Shown: positions 46,239-54,810, counted from the stretch's first letter. The stretch is DNA of 64,000 nt from Rhizobium aethiopicum (GCF_900094625.1 NZ_FMAJ01000012.1:95097-159096), one strand, 5' to 3'. Notes: generated from the letters alone by a model not told the origin. A program made the numbers and translations.

Positions 46239-47172
46239 TCTCGTCTCCATGCACTGCCCGAGACGGATGAACTTGCGATGGATTTCACCCTGCCCGCCAA
46301 TCTGCGGGCCGGCGCGTCCTGCGGTGCCGGCATGACCGGACCGAGGGCATTCGCGCCTTTCCCACGGCACCTGACTGAAATACCGTGATGCGGAGTTTCA
46401 ACGATCCAAACACTCAAATCGCGTCGTTCCTGTCCGAATTGAGACACATGACAGTTAACAGTTTACTAATATTCAGCGGAAGCCAAATACAGTTTCAGTG
46501 ACTTCTTCTTCAACGCGTGAGGAGTCGATTTGGTTTCATGCCGCTTGCTGAAAATCCGGACGCTAGCAACAATATAAAATCGGAAGCAATTCAATAAGTT
46601 GATGGCGAGGGGAGTGCTCTATCTGCGGCAAACGGCGCCGGTGTTGCAAATATGTGGCACAAAGATATTCGTTGCGGCAGGCCACTATCGGCATTGTTTC
46701 CTTCAGCGCAAGACTACACGTCGGGGCGACGGGTGCTTGCAGTTCCCGCCACGGTCGAAGCGGCTGGAAGCATCGGCCTGACCTTTATCGTTGCGGCACT
46801 TTTGTTCACTGCGGCACGCGTTGGTCGTCGTCGGCCCCGATCAGGAGGAAGGACCGAGCTGTTTCATCTGCCGCCGCGGCGGCGGCGGAAACTGCCGCAG
46901 TGCCTCTGAGAGCCGACGATCCGTCCATCGCCGGCCAGTCGTCTGGCCACACGTTTTGCGTGTACATATCCGGCACATTTTAATAAAATCTTCAGCATGC
47001 ATTAACCGTATCGGTGTAGGGTTTGTTCATATCCGTGTGGTCCGACAGGCGTTCCGCCAGCGCTTTCGGCCCGTGGTTTCCCTTGGTTCTGCGTTTTCAG
47101 GGTGTGCTTGTGCGTGACCGGTTTCGAGACCTAGAGGGCCCGTTGGCCGTCAGGAAAAAGGACGTGGTGCTA
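46239..47172. other. Long gap between the 55-aa gene and the DUF2336 gene
   Basis: About 930 bases without a supportable gene. The first half is AT-richer than its surroundings (46440-46600). A frame at 46652-46909 encodes a hydrophobic stretch (SIGLTFIVAALLFTAARVG), and an overlapping frame continues Ala-rich sequence, which could be remains of a small secreted-protein gene disrupted by a frameshift; I cannot confirm this. A GCC/GGC-rich patch lies at 46866-46900. The end should carry the DUF2336 promoter. Confidence 0.4.
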
Positions 47173-48159
47173 ATGGCGACCGTCAGCAGTTTCGAGAGCC
47201 TGTCTCGGCCGACACGATCCGAGCTGCGTCAATTCGCCGAACTTTTCATGCCGCTGTTCCAGGCTTCCTCCGACGAGGCCAAGCGCCAGGCAGTCGCCGC
47301 CCTTTCCCAATGCGAGACCATGCCGGCAGCCGTGGCGCTGTTCATCGGCAATCAGCCGATCGAGATCGCCGCGCCTTTTCTTGCCGCCTCGAAGGCTATT
47401 GCCGACGACACGCTGATCACTATCGCGCGCATGCAGGGGGCGGCGCATGTCAAGGCGATCGTCAGCCGCCACTCGCTCTCGCCGAAGGTCATCGACGCGC
47501 TTGTGGCTTTACGCCAGACCCAGCCGCGTCCCGCGGCCCCCGCGGCGCCGATCAGGGAATCGGTGGCTGTCCCGCTTTCGCCAGTCCAGCCGGAGAGCAA
47601 CGAGGCCGAAGCGCTGGAGGAGCAGCGCCTCGCCAATGAAGAAGCGTTGCGTGGCCGAATCCTCGATCTTGCCGGCCATCTCGGGCGCGACGATCAAGAC
47701 AGGCTCGGCCTGCGCACGCTGACCGACATCCAGGAGGCGCTGCTGGTGCGCTTCGCCCGCTCGCGCGAGGCGGCGCATTTCGCAACCGCACTCGCCGACG
47801 CGCTTTCCGCCAGCCGCTGGCTTGCCGAACGCATCATGCTCGACCTGTCCGGCCAGCAGCTCGCCACGACGCTGACGAGCCTCGGCATGGGCTTTCTAGA
47901 CGCAGTCTTCGTGCTGGAAAGGTTCTATCCGCACCTTGCCGAACAGCAGCACAATGTCACGCGCGGCTGGATGGTGCTCGATGCGCTCGATCCGGAAGAA
48001 TGCCACGACCGGGTAGAGGCCTGGCGGCGCGCCGATCGCTATACCTATAAGCCCGAGGCAGCCGGCTCCCGGACATCTCAAGAAACGGAAAACCACCGTT
48101 TCCTCCAGCAGGCGCCGGCGCAGCGCGACATGCGCAGGCTCGGACGGCGGTCACGCTGA
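47173..48159 (+). CDS. DUF2336 domain protein
   Basis: 328 residues from the ATG at 47173 (AAGGA 10 bases upstream); in-frame GTG codons farther upstream are possible starts. Mostly helical: LRQFAELFMPLFQASSDEAK, RQAVAALSQCETMPAAVALF, a variable linker (about 118-140), and a second helical half (ALLVRFARSREAAHFATALA). DUF2336 is an alphaproteobacterial HEAT-repeat-like family with no established function, sometimes beside signalling genes. Cytoplasmic. The DUF1491 gene is convergent. Confidence 0.85.
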   Translation: MATVSSFESLSRPTRSELRQFAELFMPLFQASSDEAKRQAVAALSQCETMPAAVALFIGNQPIEIAAPFLAASKAIADDTLITIARMQGAAHVKAIVSRHSLSPKVIDALVALRQTQPRPAAPAAPIRESVAVPLSPVQPESNEAEALEEQRLANEEALRGRILDLAGHLGRDDQDRLGLRTLTDIQEALLVRFARSREAAHFATALADALSASRWLAERIMLDLSGQQLATTLTSLGMGFLDAVFVLERFYPHLAEQQHNVTRGWMVLDALDPEECHDRVEAWRRADRYTYKPEAAGSRTSQETENHRFLQQAPAQRDMRRLGRRSR

Positions 48160-48178
48160 GCAGACGAAGGCTCGGCTC

Positions 48179-48523
48179 TCAGCTCTCCCCCGCCAGCGGG
48201 ATCACGTCGCCCAATTCCTCCGCCTCCAGCTCAACGATCCAGAGATCGGGGTCGAAGCGGCGTTCGCGCTCCAGCATCGCCCGCACCGCCTGCGGCTCGC
48301 TGCGCGCGAGACGGATTTCGAACAGGCGGTCGCGAACCTCGTCTTCGCCGAAGGCGGTCTGCGGCGCCGGCGCATAGAGCGTCTCCAGTCCGTCGCGAAA
48401 GTGCTGGCGGATGAAGATCGCGCCTGCCTCCTCCGCGCCCTTCTTCTCCACAGCGGCGAAATCGCCATTTGCGAAGACGCGGCGCAGAATGGAGGATACG
48501 AAGATGTCGGCGCGTAATCTCAT
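48179..48523 (-). CDS. DUF1491 family protein
   Basis: 114 residues from the ATG at 48523 (MRLRADIFVSSILRRVFANG), the conserved family start; a longer frame would run into the inverted-repeat element at 48534. Family pattern: EEAGAIFIRQHFRDGLETLY, then RFDPDLWIVELEAEE. Cytoplasmic, confined to alphaproteobacteria, function unknown. The inverted repeat begins 11 bases upstream, so the repeat must lie in its promoter or leader. Confidence 0.85.
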   Translation of the reverse strand: MRLRADIFVSSILRRVFANGDFAAVEKKGAEEAGAIFIRQHFRDGLETLYAPAPQTAFGEDEVRDRLFEIRLARSEPQAVRAMLERERRFDPDLWIVELEAEELGDVIPLAGES

Positions 48524-48533
48524 CGGCGCGGTA

Positions 48534-48709
48534 TAGAGCCTTTCCGAGTTAGATTGAAGCATTCTGTTGGCTCAGACGGAGTCGGATGGTCGACTGGCCG
48601 GCGCGTCGTAGACCAGTTCTACGACCAAGCCGGCCGTCGATCAGCCGGCCCGTTTCAACCAACCCGAAGGGTCGGGCAGAATGCTTCAATCTAACTCGGA
48701 AAGGCTCTA
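48534..48709. repeat. 176-bp element with perfect 33-bp terminal inverted repeats
   Basis: Left arm 48534-48566 and right arm 48677-48709 are exact reverse complements over 33 bases (right arm begins CAGAATGCTTCAATCTAACT). The 110-base interior holds further nested palindromes: GTCGTAGA (48605-48612) with TCTACGAC (48618-48625), and GGCCGGC (48596-48602) with GCCGGCC (48629-48635), flanked by TCGAC/GTCGA. No coding frame is inside. It resembles a MITE or the palindromic intergenic mosaic elements of rhizobia. It lies between the DUF1491 and chemoreceptor genes. Confidence 0.8.
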
Positions 48710-48759
48710 AGACCGGCGCGCGCGCGCCGGCAATGCGCAGTCGAGCCTCGACCGATGCG

Positions 48760-50208
48760 TCAGACCTTTACCGCCAGCCGCAGGCCGCCCCAATGGCGGC
48801 CCCGCACGATGATCGGAGCGGAGATGTCCTTCATCATCACGAAATTGCCGCCGCCCATGTCGCGCCGATAGGTCTGGACGAGGAAAGGCGCAGTGCTGCG
48901 GCCAGCGGCAAGGCCGACGCGGTCGGCGAAGATGCGGCGATTGCGGCAATTGGCAGTGTTCCAGACGACGTCGCCCGGCCGCTGCGGCTGCGAGAATTTC
49001 CGGTTATGGGTCGGCAGATAACCGTTTTCGTCGACCGCCGCGCAGAAAGCGACGCGCTCGTCCAGGGCGGCGACGGGCTCCTGGATCGGTGGCAGCAGGC
49101 GGTCGGTGAGTTCGGTGAAGGCGGCCATCATCTGCGCCGGATCGGTGCCGGGTATTGGCCTGTAGCGTCGGTCGAAGAGGGCTTCGAGGCCGATCTGCCC
49201 CTCGGCGACAGCGCGTTCGAAAGCGCCCGATATCTGCCTTGCCACCGATTGCGCTTCCTCGATCCAACGGCTGTCGGCGGTCTTGACGCCGGCGCTTGCC
49301 GTTAGCTGGACAAGCGTTTCCGAAAGGCCGACGACGCTGTCGACGCGTTTTGCCGCCTGCTGCAGCCTGACATTCGAACCGGCGACCTCGCCGGACATTT
49401 CGCCGAGCTTCTGGACGAAACCGGCGCATTGCTGGTCGACCGCCTCGGTGGTGTTGGCCATGACGGTCGAACTATCGAGAATTCGGGTGATGACATGTTC
49501 CATGCTTTCGAAGGCGCCGCGCATCGCCTCCGATTTGTCGCGCACGCCGGCGGCGCTTTCGCGCGCATCGCCGCCGACCGCCGACAGCCGGTCGATCTTA
49601 ACCCGCAACTCATCCAGCGTGTCCTGAATGGAGCCGGTCGCCTTCGAGGTCTGCAGCGAAAGTGCGCGCACCTCGGCGGCGACGACGGCGAAACCCTTGC
49701 CCGCATCGCCGGCGCGTGCCGCCTCGATCGCGGCATTCAGCGCCAGGAGATTGGTCTGGCGGGCAATGGTGCTGATCTCCTCGGCAATCTTGTCGACATC
49801 GGCAAGCGATTTCGCGAAGCCGGCGATTTCAGCGCCGATGACGTTGGAGGACTGAACCATATGGCCTATCTCGGCAACGGAGCCCGTCAGGCGGTCGGCC
49901 GATTCCTTGAGCATCTGGCGGGCTTCGGCCGCCGTGCGGTCGGTCTCGCGCAGCGACAGGGCGACCGAGCGATTGGTCTCGGCAATCGAAAGCGCGGTGC
50001 TGGTGACGTGATCGAAGGCGGTGGCATGGCGCGCCGACAGCGCTGCCATGTCCTGAATGGCACCGGCAATATCGACGAGATCGATGCCAAGGGTGGAGGC
50101 TTCCTCGGCAAGGCGCTGCAGGATGTGGCGCACTCCCTCGCGACCAGGGCCTTCCGCTTCGACCGCCGGTTCTCCGGCCAGATCGTCTTTCGCCTTCAGC
50201 GCATGCAT
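48760..50208 (-). CDS. Soluble methyl-accepting chemotaxis protein with C-terminal sensor
   Basis: 482 residues with no transmembrane segment. The signalling hairpin tip is EEISTIARQTNLLALNAAIE followed by AARAGDAGKGFAVVAAEVRA (about 140-180). Unusually for a classic receptor, a separate sensory domain is at the C terminus (about 375-480; CRNRRIFADRVGLAAGRSTA, YRRDMGGGNFVMMKD), of a type seen in cytoplasmic alphaproteobacterial receptors. It probably senses an internal redox or metabolic signal and feeds the CheA pathway. No che genes are adjacent. Confidence 0.9.
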   Translation of the reverse strand: MHALKAKDDLAGEPAVEAEGPGREGVRHILQRLAEEASTLGIDLVDIAGAIQDMAALSARHATAFDHVTSTALSIAETNRSVALSLRETDRTAAEARQMLKESADRLTGSVAEIGHMVQSSNVIGAEIAGFAKSLADVDKIAEEISTIARQTNLLALNAAIEAARAGDAGKGFAVVAAEVRALSLQTSKATGSIQDTLDELRVKIDRLSAVGGDARESAAGVRDKSEAMRGAFESMEHVITRILDSSTVMANTTEAVDQQCAGFVQKLGEMSGEVAGSNVRLQQAAKRVDSVVGLSETLVQLTASAGVKTADSRWIEEAQSVARQISGAFERAVAEGQIGLEALFDRRYRPIPGTDPAQMMAAFTELTDRLLPPIQEPVAALDERVAFCAAVDENGYLPTHNRKFSQPQRPGDVVWNTANCRNRRIFADRVGLAAGRSTAPFLVQTYRRDMGGGNFVMMKDISAPIIVRGRHWGGLRLAVKV

Positions 50209-50342
50209 GACCGACGTTCCCCCGCCTCAATTGGCAAAGCTTCGGACAACATGGTTAATAAGTTGCAAACAGCGCCCGGACCTTAGACTTAGGTTGCAGC
50301 ATCCGGATCGACTTTTCGGCTGCACCACTTGGCACAAATGGT

Positions 50343-51296
50343 TCAGATCGCGCCGATTTCCTTCAGTTTCTTCAGCACCGCCTCATTCGGCTCGCCGTTT
50401 TCGGGGAGGTTGTAATGCTTCTGGAAGTGGCGGATGGCGGCGCGGGTCTGTTCGCCGGCAACACCGTCGACGCCGACATTGGCATAGGCCATGTTGGAAA
50501 GGCCCTTCTGGATCTTCAGAACCAGGTCGACATTGGTAAGCTCGGTGGACGGGAGCTGTTTTGCGGCTGATGGAGCTGTCTTGACCGTCTTTTCGGCGCT
50601 GCGGATCGCAGCGGCGACCGGGTCTTCCGCCGCCGCCTTCGAAGTGACATCCTCACGCGGCTTTTCCACGGGCACGGTCGAGGGGCCGGCAGCGTCGGTT
50701 TTCAGCGCAGCCAGCACTTCCGGCGTCGCTTCCCCGGTCTGAGACATGCCGACGGTCTCCTGGAAGAACAGGATGGCGGCGCTGGTGCGGGGGCCGATGA
50801 TGCCGTCGGCGGTGCCGTTATAGAGGCCGCGGCGCACCAGCTGCTGCTGGATGTCCATGACAAGCGCGCTCGGCTGCTGGAGGGGTGCGGCGGGAGCCGG
50901 TGTCGCGCTGGTGGTGGCGGCGTCCTCCGGCCGTTCGATCCGGAAGGTAGTGACATCAGTCGGTTGTTCGTCGGCCGGACGGCGGGCGCCGAGCACGTTT
51001 GAAGACTGCGGATCGCGGGTACGGAAAATCGGGTGCGGATGCAGGCCAGGCTGATACCAGAGCGCATTGGCCGCAACGAAAGAGAAGATGACGAAAAAGG
51101 CGATCGTGCCGCCGGCGACCGACGGATTGCGGCCGATAACGCCGCCCAGCGCAGATGCGCCCTGCAGGCCGAGACCGCCTAGCGCAGATGCGCCCTGGAG
51201 GCCGAGGCCGCCAAGAGCAGCCGCACCCGACACGACCAGACCCGGCTGCTGCCGTCGCTTGTTTCCCTTAGGCGATTTTCGCTTGCGCGCGGCCAT
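50343..51296 (-). CDS. Membrane-anchored protein with two peptidoglycan-binding domains
   Basis: 317 residues. Basic start, an internal 11-residue repeat ALGGLGLQGAS (about 27-50), one transmembrane helix (about 60-80), then two PG_binding_1 domains: about 145-195 (MDIQQQLVRRGLYNGTADGI, IGPRTSAAILFFQ) and about 258-315 (KIQKGLSNMAYANVGVDGVA, GEQTRAAIRHFQKHYNLPEN). It should tether the inner membrane to peptidoglycan. Its start lies 29 bases inside the 3' end of the DivJ-like kinase gene, so it is translationally coupled to it and may have a localisation role. AGAGGGG precedes the ATG. Confidence 0.88.
   Translation of the reverse strand: MAARKRKSPKGNKRRQQPGLVVSGAAALGGLGLQGASALGGLGLQGASALGGVIGRNPSVAGGTIAFFVIFSFVAANALWYQPGLHPHPIFRTRDPQSSNVLGARRPADEQPTDVTTFRIERPEDAATTSATPAPAAPLQQPSALVMDIQQQLVRRGLYNGTADGIIGPRTSAAILFFQETVGMSQTGEATPEVLAALKTDAAGPSTVPVEKPREDVTSKAAAEDPVAAAIRSAEKTVKTAPSAAKQLPSTELTNVDLVLKIQKGLSNMAYANVGVDGVAGEQTRAAIRHFQKHYNLPENGEPNEAVLKKLKEIGAI
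51148..51213. repeat. 33-bp tandem repeat, two copies
   Basis: Copies 51148-51180 and 51181-51213 begin AGCGCAGATGCGCCCTG and differ at only a few positions. They encode the ALGGLGLQGAS repeat of the peptidoglycan-binding protein. A third, weaker copy follows. Such in-frame repeats vary in number between strains. Confidence 0.8.
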
Positions 51297-52809
51297 CGAA
51301 AAGCCCCTCTTCCAATTCAGCTCCGATACCGACCGCGTCCTTCAGCCGCGGCGGGAATTCGACTGTCGCCCCATGGCCGGCATCGTCGGCGCGCCGGGCG
51401 CCCGAGCCGTCCACCGCGATCTCGATGGTGATGATCGTACCCTCGCCCGGCTGGCTGGCAATGGCGAAATTGCCGCCATGCAGCGCCACCAGCCCCTTGA
51501 CCAGCGAGAGGCCGAGACCGCTGCCCTCAAAGCGGCGGGTGTAATCGTTCTGGATCTGGACGAAGGGCTGGCCGAGCATTGCCAGCTTGTCGGCGGCAAT
51601 GCCGATGCCGGTATCGCTGACCGTCAGCTTCAGGATGCCGTCGCGGGCCGCCGCATCGACGGAGACGACGCCGCCGGCCTCGGTGAATTTCACGGCATTG
51701 CCGACGAGATTAATGAGGATCTGCTGGATGGCGCGCTGATCGGCGACGATCTCGCCGAGGCCGCGCTGAATCCGGCTCGTCAGGGTTACGCCCTTGGTCT
51801 TGGCCTGCAATGCCAGCATCGATTCGCAGGATTTGACGGAGCTTGCGATATCGAAGGCTTCGAGAATGAGTTCGTAGCGGCCGGCTTCGATCTTGCTCAT
51901 GTCGAGCATGGTATTGACGACCGACAGCAGATGCGCGCCGGATTCGCGGACGAGGCCAACATATTCACGCTGGCGGTCGTTTTCGAACTTGCCGAAATAT
52001 TCGCCGATCAGAATATCGGAGAAGCCGAGAATGGCGTTCAGCGGCGTACGCAGCTCATGGCTGACGGCGGCGAGGAAGCGCGACTTGGCATCGTTTGCCG
52101 ATTCGGCGTCGGCCGCACGGCTCTGGGCTTCGGCCCGCAGCTGCTGCTCGACGGAGACGTCGCGCAGCTGGGCGATGACGGCGGCAAGCTCGCCATCGCC
52201 ATCGCGGCGCGCCGTCATGTCCATTCTCAGATAGGCGAACTGACGCTGATCGCGCGAGACCGAAGGCCGGTCGAGGCGCAGATCGACGCTTGCAGCATCT
52301 TCGCCGCGCCTGAGCTCATCGAGCGCCTGCAAGAACAGAATACGGTCGGAGATATGCACCTGCTCCAGAAAGCCCCTGCCCTTCGGATCGCGCATCCAGG
52401 CGAGGAAATCGCGCCGGTCGCGGCCGCCTATGGTGGCGACGCTGCCATGTGGATCAAGGAACAAGACGAGGCCCGGGGTGACGGTGAGGAAGAAATCCTC
52501 AGCCGACTGTGTGGCAATGCCGGCGGACGAGCCCTGGCGGGCAAGCGCGATGCTGCCGACGGCGGAAAAGAGGAAGGCGGCGCAGACCATGGCGACACCG
52601 GCCGGCAGCGCGACGGCCGGGCTGGTGACCGTCGACAGACCGACAGGCGCGGCAACCAGAGCGGCCGACGAGAGCAGCACGAGGCGGCGCAGAATCGTAA
52701 GCTCGCGCTGGCGCACGGCTTCGCCGCCGCCCGTCCGGGAAAGCCAGCCTGTCGCCGCCCGGTCTACGAGCGCCGTCACCCAGCCGCCAATGTCACTCAA
52801 TACTCGCAC
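51268..52809 (-). CDS. divJ: DivJ-like membrane sensor histidine kinase
   Basis: 513 residues from a GTG at 52809 with GGCGGG upstream. Two adjacent transmembrane helices (about 43-64 and 68-90) with almost no periplasmic loop, a PAS-like domain (about 105-225), HisKA with phospho-acceptor H251 in VSHELRTPLNAILGFSDILI, and a HATPase domain with GSGLGLSL. The HisKA tail (EYVGLVRESGAHLLSVVNTM, LDMSKIEAG) is the DivJ/PleC/PdhS signature. From memory, divJ of S. meliloti lies next to mucR, and a mucR-like gene is 2 kb away here, which supports DivJ, the main kinase for DivK. No response regulator is adjacent. The symbol is by context, not alignment. Confidence 0.68.
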   Translation of the reverse strand: MRVLSDIGGWVTALVDRAATGWLSRTGGGEAVRQRELTILRRLVLLSSAALVAAPVGLSTVTSPAVALPAGVAMVCAAFLFSAVGSIALARQGSSAGIATQSAEDFFLTVTPGLVLFLDPHGSVATIGGRDRRDFLAWMRDPKGRGFLEQVHISDRILFLQALDELRRGEDAASVDLRLDRPSVSRDQRQFAYLRMDMTARRDGDGELAAVIAQLRDVSVEQQLRAEAQSRAADAESANDAKSRFLAAVSHELRTPLNAILGFSDILIGEYFGKFENDRQREYVGLVRESGAHLLSVVNTMLDMSKIEAGRYELILEAFDIASSVKSCESMLALQAKTKGVTLTSRIQRGLGEIVADQRAIQQILINLVGNAVKFTEAGGVVSVDAAARDGILKLTVSDTGIGIAADKLAMLGQPFVQIQNDYTRRFEGSGLGLSLVKGLVALHGGNFAIASQPGEGTIITIEIAVDGSGARRADDAGHGATVEFPPRLKDAVGIGAELEEGLFDGRAQAKIA

Positions 52810-53260
52810 GCAATACCCGCCCAAAAAGGCTGTTTGTCGATCCGGACAATAGGCCCCCGCGACTTAAGGAAAGGATAAGGCAAAAGCGCTGTTCACAGCC
52901 AGAAAGAGCAGAAATTCCCGTTTTGAAGCATCCGCGGGCTCCTTTGCCTTTTGTGGTTAATAGCCGGTAAGCGGCGGATTTCCTTCATATTTCAGCATCG
53001 CGTTAACTCCTGTGGCAAGGCGAACCGGCAAAAGTCCTGCAATTGCAGGCAGGTGCTGCCCTGATGCTTAACGACGATCGATCGCATTCGAATTAAATGC
53101 GGCTCAAATCCGCGTCGCTAAAATTTGAATTAAATTTGCCGCAAATGCGCGCGAGTTTCGAAAAGCGGCATTCGCAACTCGCCGATAGGGTGAAAGCACA
53201 CCGGACAACCGGCCTGATTCGGCGACAGAACCGGACGGGAAAACAGGATGGGCAACGACA
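52810..53260. other. Gap between divergent divJ-like and DUF5330 genes
   Basis: 451 bases, with AT-rich patches near 53085-53145 (repeated GAATTAAAT at 53092 and 53128). No gene or terminator is evident. A partial CtrA-like site (TTAAGGAAAGGATAA near 52864) has one mismatch and is not reliable. Confidence 0.45.
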
Positions 53261-53749
53261 ATGTGGTTTCTGATCAAAGGATCCTTCTGGTTTGGCCTTG
53301 TGCTCGTGCTTCTTTCCGTCTTCAGCACGGAGGGATCCGACAAACTGGCCCGCGGCCCGCAACTGCAGCTTTCCGATGCTTTCACGGCGGCGAGCGGCGC
53401 CTATGACTATCTCACAGGCATGTGCTCGGAAAAGCCGGAGGTCTGCGCCAAGGGCACCGAGACCCTGACGGCGCTCGGCTACCGGGCCCGCGAGGGCGCC
53501 CGCGTCGCTTATGAACTTCTCGACAGCCAGTTCACCGACGAGCCGACGACGAGCGCAAGGCCTGCCGAACCGGCTAACCGTGCGGCACCTGCCATACCCT
53601 CTCTCGCCTCCCCGTCCGATCAGGAGAAGATGCGCGAGGCGAAGGCTGCTCTCAACCAGCCGATGCCTTACCGTCCACCGGTCGACGACGAGGCCGAGAC
53701 CGTCGTAACCGGCGCAATTCCGCTGCCGACGCCGAAGCCGGCGATCTGA
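53261..53749 (+). CDS. DUF5330 domain protein
   Basis: 162 residues. An N-terminal hydrophobic segment (about 5-22, IKGSFWFGLVLVLLSVFS) anchors or exports the protein. The domain follows with the pattern DAFTAASGAYDYLTGMCSEK and PEVCAKGTETLTALGYRARE, whose two cysteines may pair. The C-terminal third is Pro-rich. DUF5330 is restricted to rhizobia and relatives; function unknown. GGATGGG is upstream of the ATG. A strong terminator lies 175 bases downstream. Confidence 0.8.
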   Translation: MWFLIKGSFWFGLVLVLLSVFSTEGSDKLARGPQLQLSDAFTAASGAYDYLTGMCSEKPEVCAKGTETLTALGYRAREGARVAYELLDSQFTDEPTTSARPAEPANRAAPAIPSLASPSDQEKMREAKAALNQPMPYRPPVDDEAETVVTGAIPLPTPKPAI

Positions 53750-53923
53750 CGAGATCGCGCGGGCAGCCGCCCGCCATCCATTGCGACTGTTCGACCTATT
53801 GAGGCGATTTTGACCGCGAGACCGCGCCTCGCTGGAATTTCCTGAGCTTGCATCGGTGGTCCGCATGACGCGGAAATGCCCCATGCCTGACGTGCCTGCC
53901 CTGTTTAATTCAGCATGTTGCTG

Positions 53924-53960
53924 CGCCGTGAGGATGCCCATCCCTCACGGCGTTTCTTTT
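53924..53960 (+). terminator. Strong Rho-independent terminator
   Basis: A 10-bp stem CGCCGTGAGG (53924-53933) / CCTCACGGCG (53943-53952) with a 9-base loop is followed by TTTCTTTT. It is one of the best terminators in the window. It ends either the DUF5330 transcript or an unannotated RNA. Confidence 0.85.
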
Positions 53961-54083
53961 GCGCGCGTGCCGCGATAACGACATGCGCAAACACAAAAGC
54001 GCAAGCGCAGGCAAATCTGAACAGGCCGCCGCACGCTTTAACGGTTCAAATCTGCCGATCTTTCACCTATATGCACATCTAGA

Positions 54084-54126
54084 GCATGTCCGGTCGCAAA
54101 ATCGCCGTGTCGTTTTGCTGACATGC
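54084..54126. repeat. Interrupted inverted repeat before sufE
   Basis: GCATGTC (54084-54090) pairs with GACATGC (54120-54126), and inside it GCAAAA with TTTTGC. It ends 19 bases before the sufE start, so it could form a hairpin in the sufE leader. It resembles short palindromic elements scattered between rhizobial genes. Confidence 0.6.
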
Positions 54127-54145
54127 CAATGGTGAAAGGCTTTCC

Positions 54146-54568
54146 ATGGCATCCCTCGACCAGATCATCGACGACTTCACCTTCCTGGACGATTGGGAAG
54201 ACCGCTACCGTTATGTCATCGAACTCGGCAAGGCGCTGCCCGAGCTCGCCGAGGAGAAACGCACCTCAGAGAACAAGGTGATGGGCTGCGCCAGCCAGGT
54301 ATGGCTGGTGACGCATACGTCGGGCGATCCGGAAGACCCGGTCATGAGCTTCGAGGGCGACTCCGACGCGCATATCGTGCGTGGCCTCGTCGCCATCGTG
54401 CTTGCCACCTATTCCGGCAAGCCGGCTTCCGAGATCGCTGCGCTCGATGCCTTCGAGATCTTCTCGAAGATCGGCCTGGTGGAGAACCTGTCGTCGCAGC
54501 GCTCGAACGGGTTGCGCTCGATGGTGAAGAGAATCCGGGAAGAGGCAAAAGTCCGCGCTGCGGCTTGA
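54146..54568 (+). CDS. sufE: Cysteine desulfuration protein SufE
   Basis: 140 residues, normal SufE length. The sulfur-accepting cysteine is C48 in ENKVMGCASQVWL. SufE takes persulfide sulfur from a SufS-type cysteine desulfurase and passes it to the SufBCD scaffold for iron-sulfur cluster assembly. Other conserved parts: DDFTFLDDWEDRYRYVIELG at the start, and YSGKPASEIAALDAFEIFSK. It is separate from a suf operon, as often seen in rhizobia. The upstream inverted repeat may affect translation. Confidence 0.95.
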   Translation: MASLDQIIDDFTFLDDWEDRYRYVIELGKALPELAEEKRTSENKVMGCASQVWLVTHTSGDPEDPVMSFEGDSDAHIVRGLVAIVLATYSGKPASEIAALDAFEIFSKIGLVENLSSQRSNGLRSMVKRIREEAKVRAAA

Positions 54569-54810
54569 GCGTGATGTTTCGATTCGCACGAGAAGTGGCG
54601 GGCCGAGCAATTCCGGGAACGGCCATGCCGTCCGATAGAGTATATTAACACTTGCTTATAGTGCGAGAATACATTCCGTGTCGCGCTTGAAAGCATAACA
54701 CCCGCTTCGTCAAATATCCCGTCCACACCTGCTTCGGTTGCGACCGGCCGCGTGGACAGGACCGCACCCGGAACGGCTCACGGTCGTCGGCATCATGTTC
54801 GCGAAAAAAC

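Larger units (their letters stand above)
53750..54145. other. Gap containing a terminator and an inverted repeat
   Basis: 396 bases between DUF5330 and sufE, both on plus. It holds the terminator at 53924-53960 and the inverted repeat at 54084-54126, and no convincing frame. The 175 bases from the DUF5330 stop to the hairpin are long for a 3' untranslated region and could hold a small RNA. Confidence 0.5.

Noticed and set aside
51067..52878. A 603-codon open frame antisense to the DivJ-like kinase and peptidoglycan-binding genes
   Set aside because: Same composition effect; both genes on minus show full domain motifs.
52860..53145. CtrA-type TTAA-N7-TTAA sites near the divJ-like gene
   Set aside because: Only partial matches were found, which are common by chance in AT-rich gaps.
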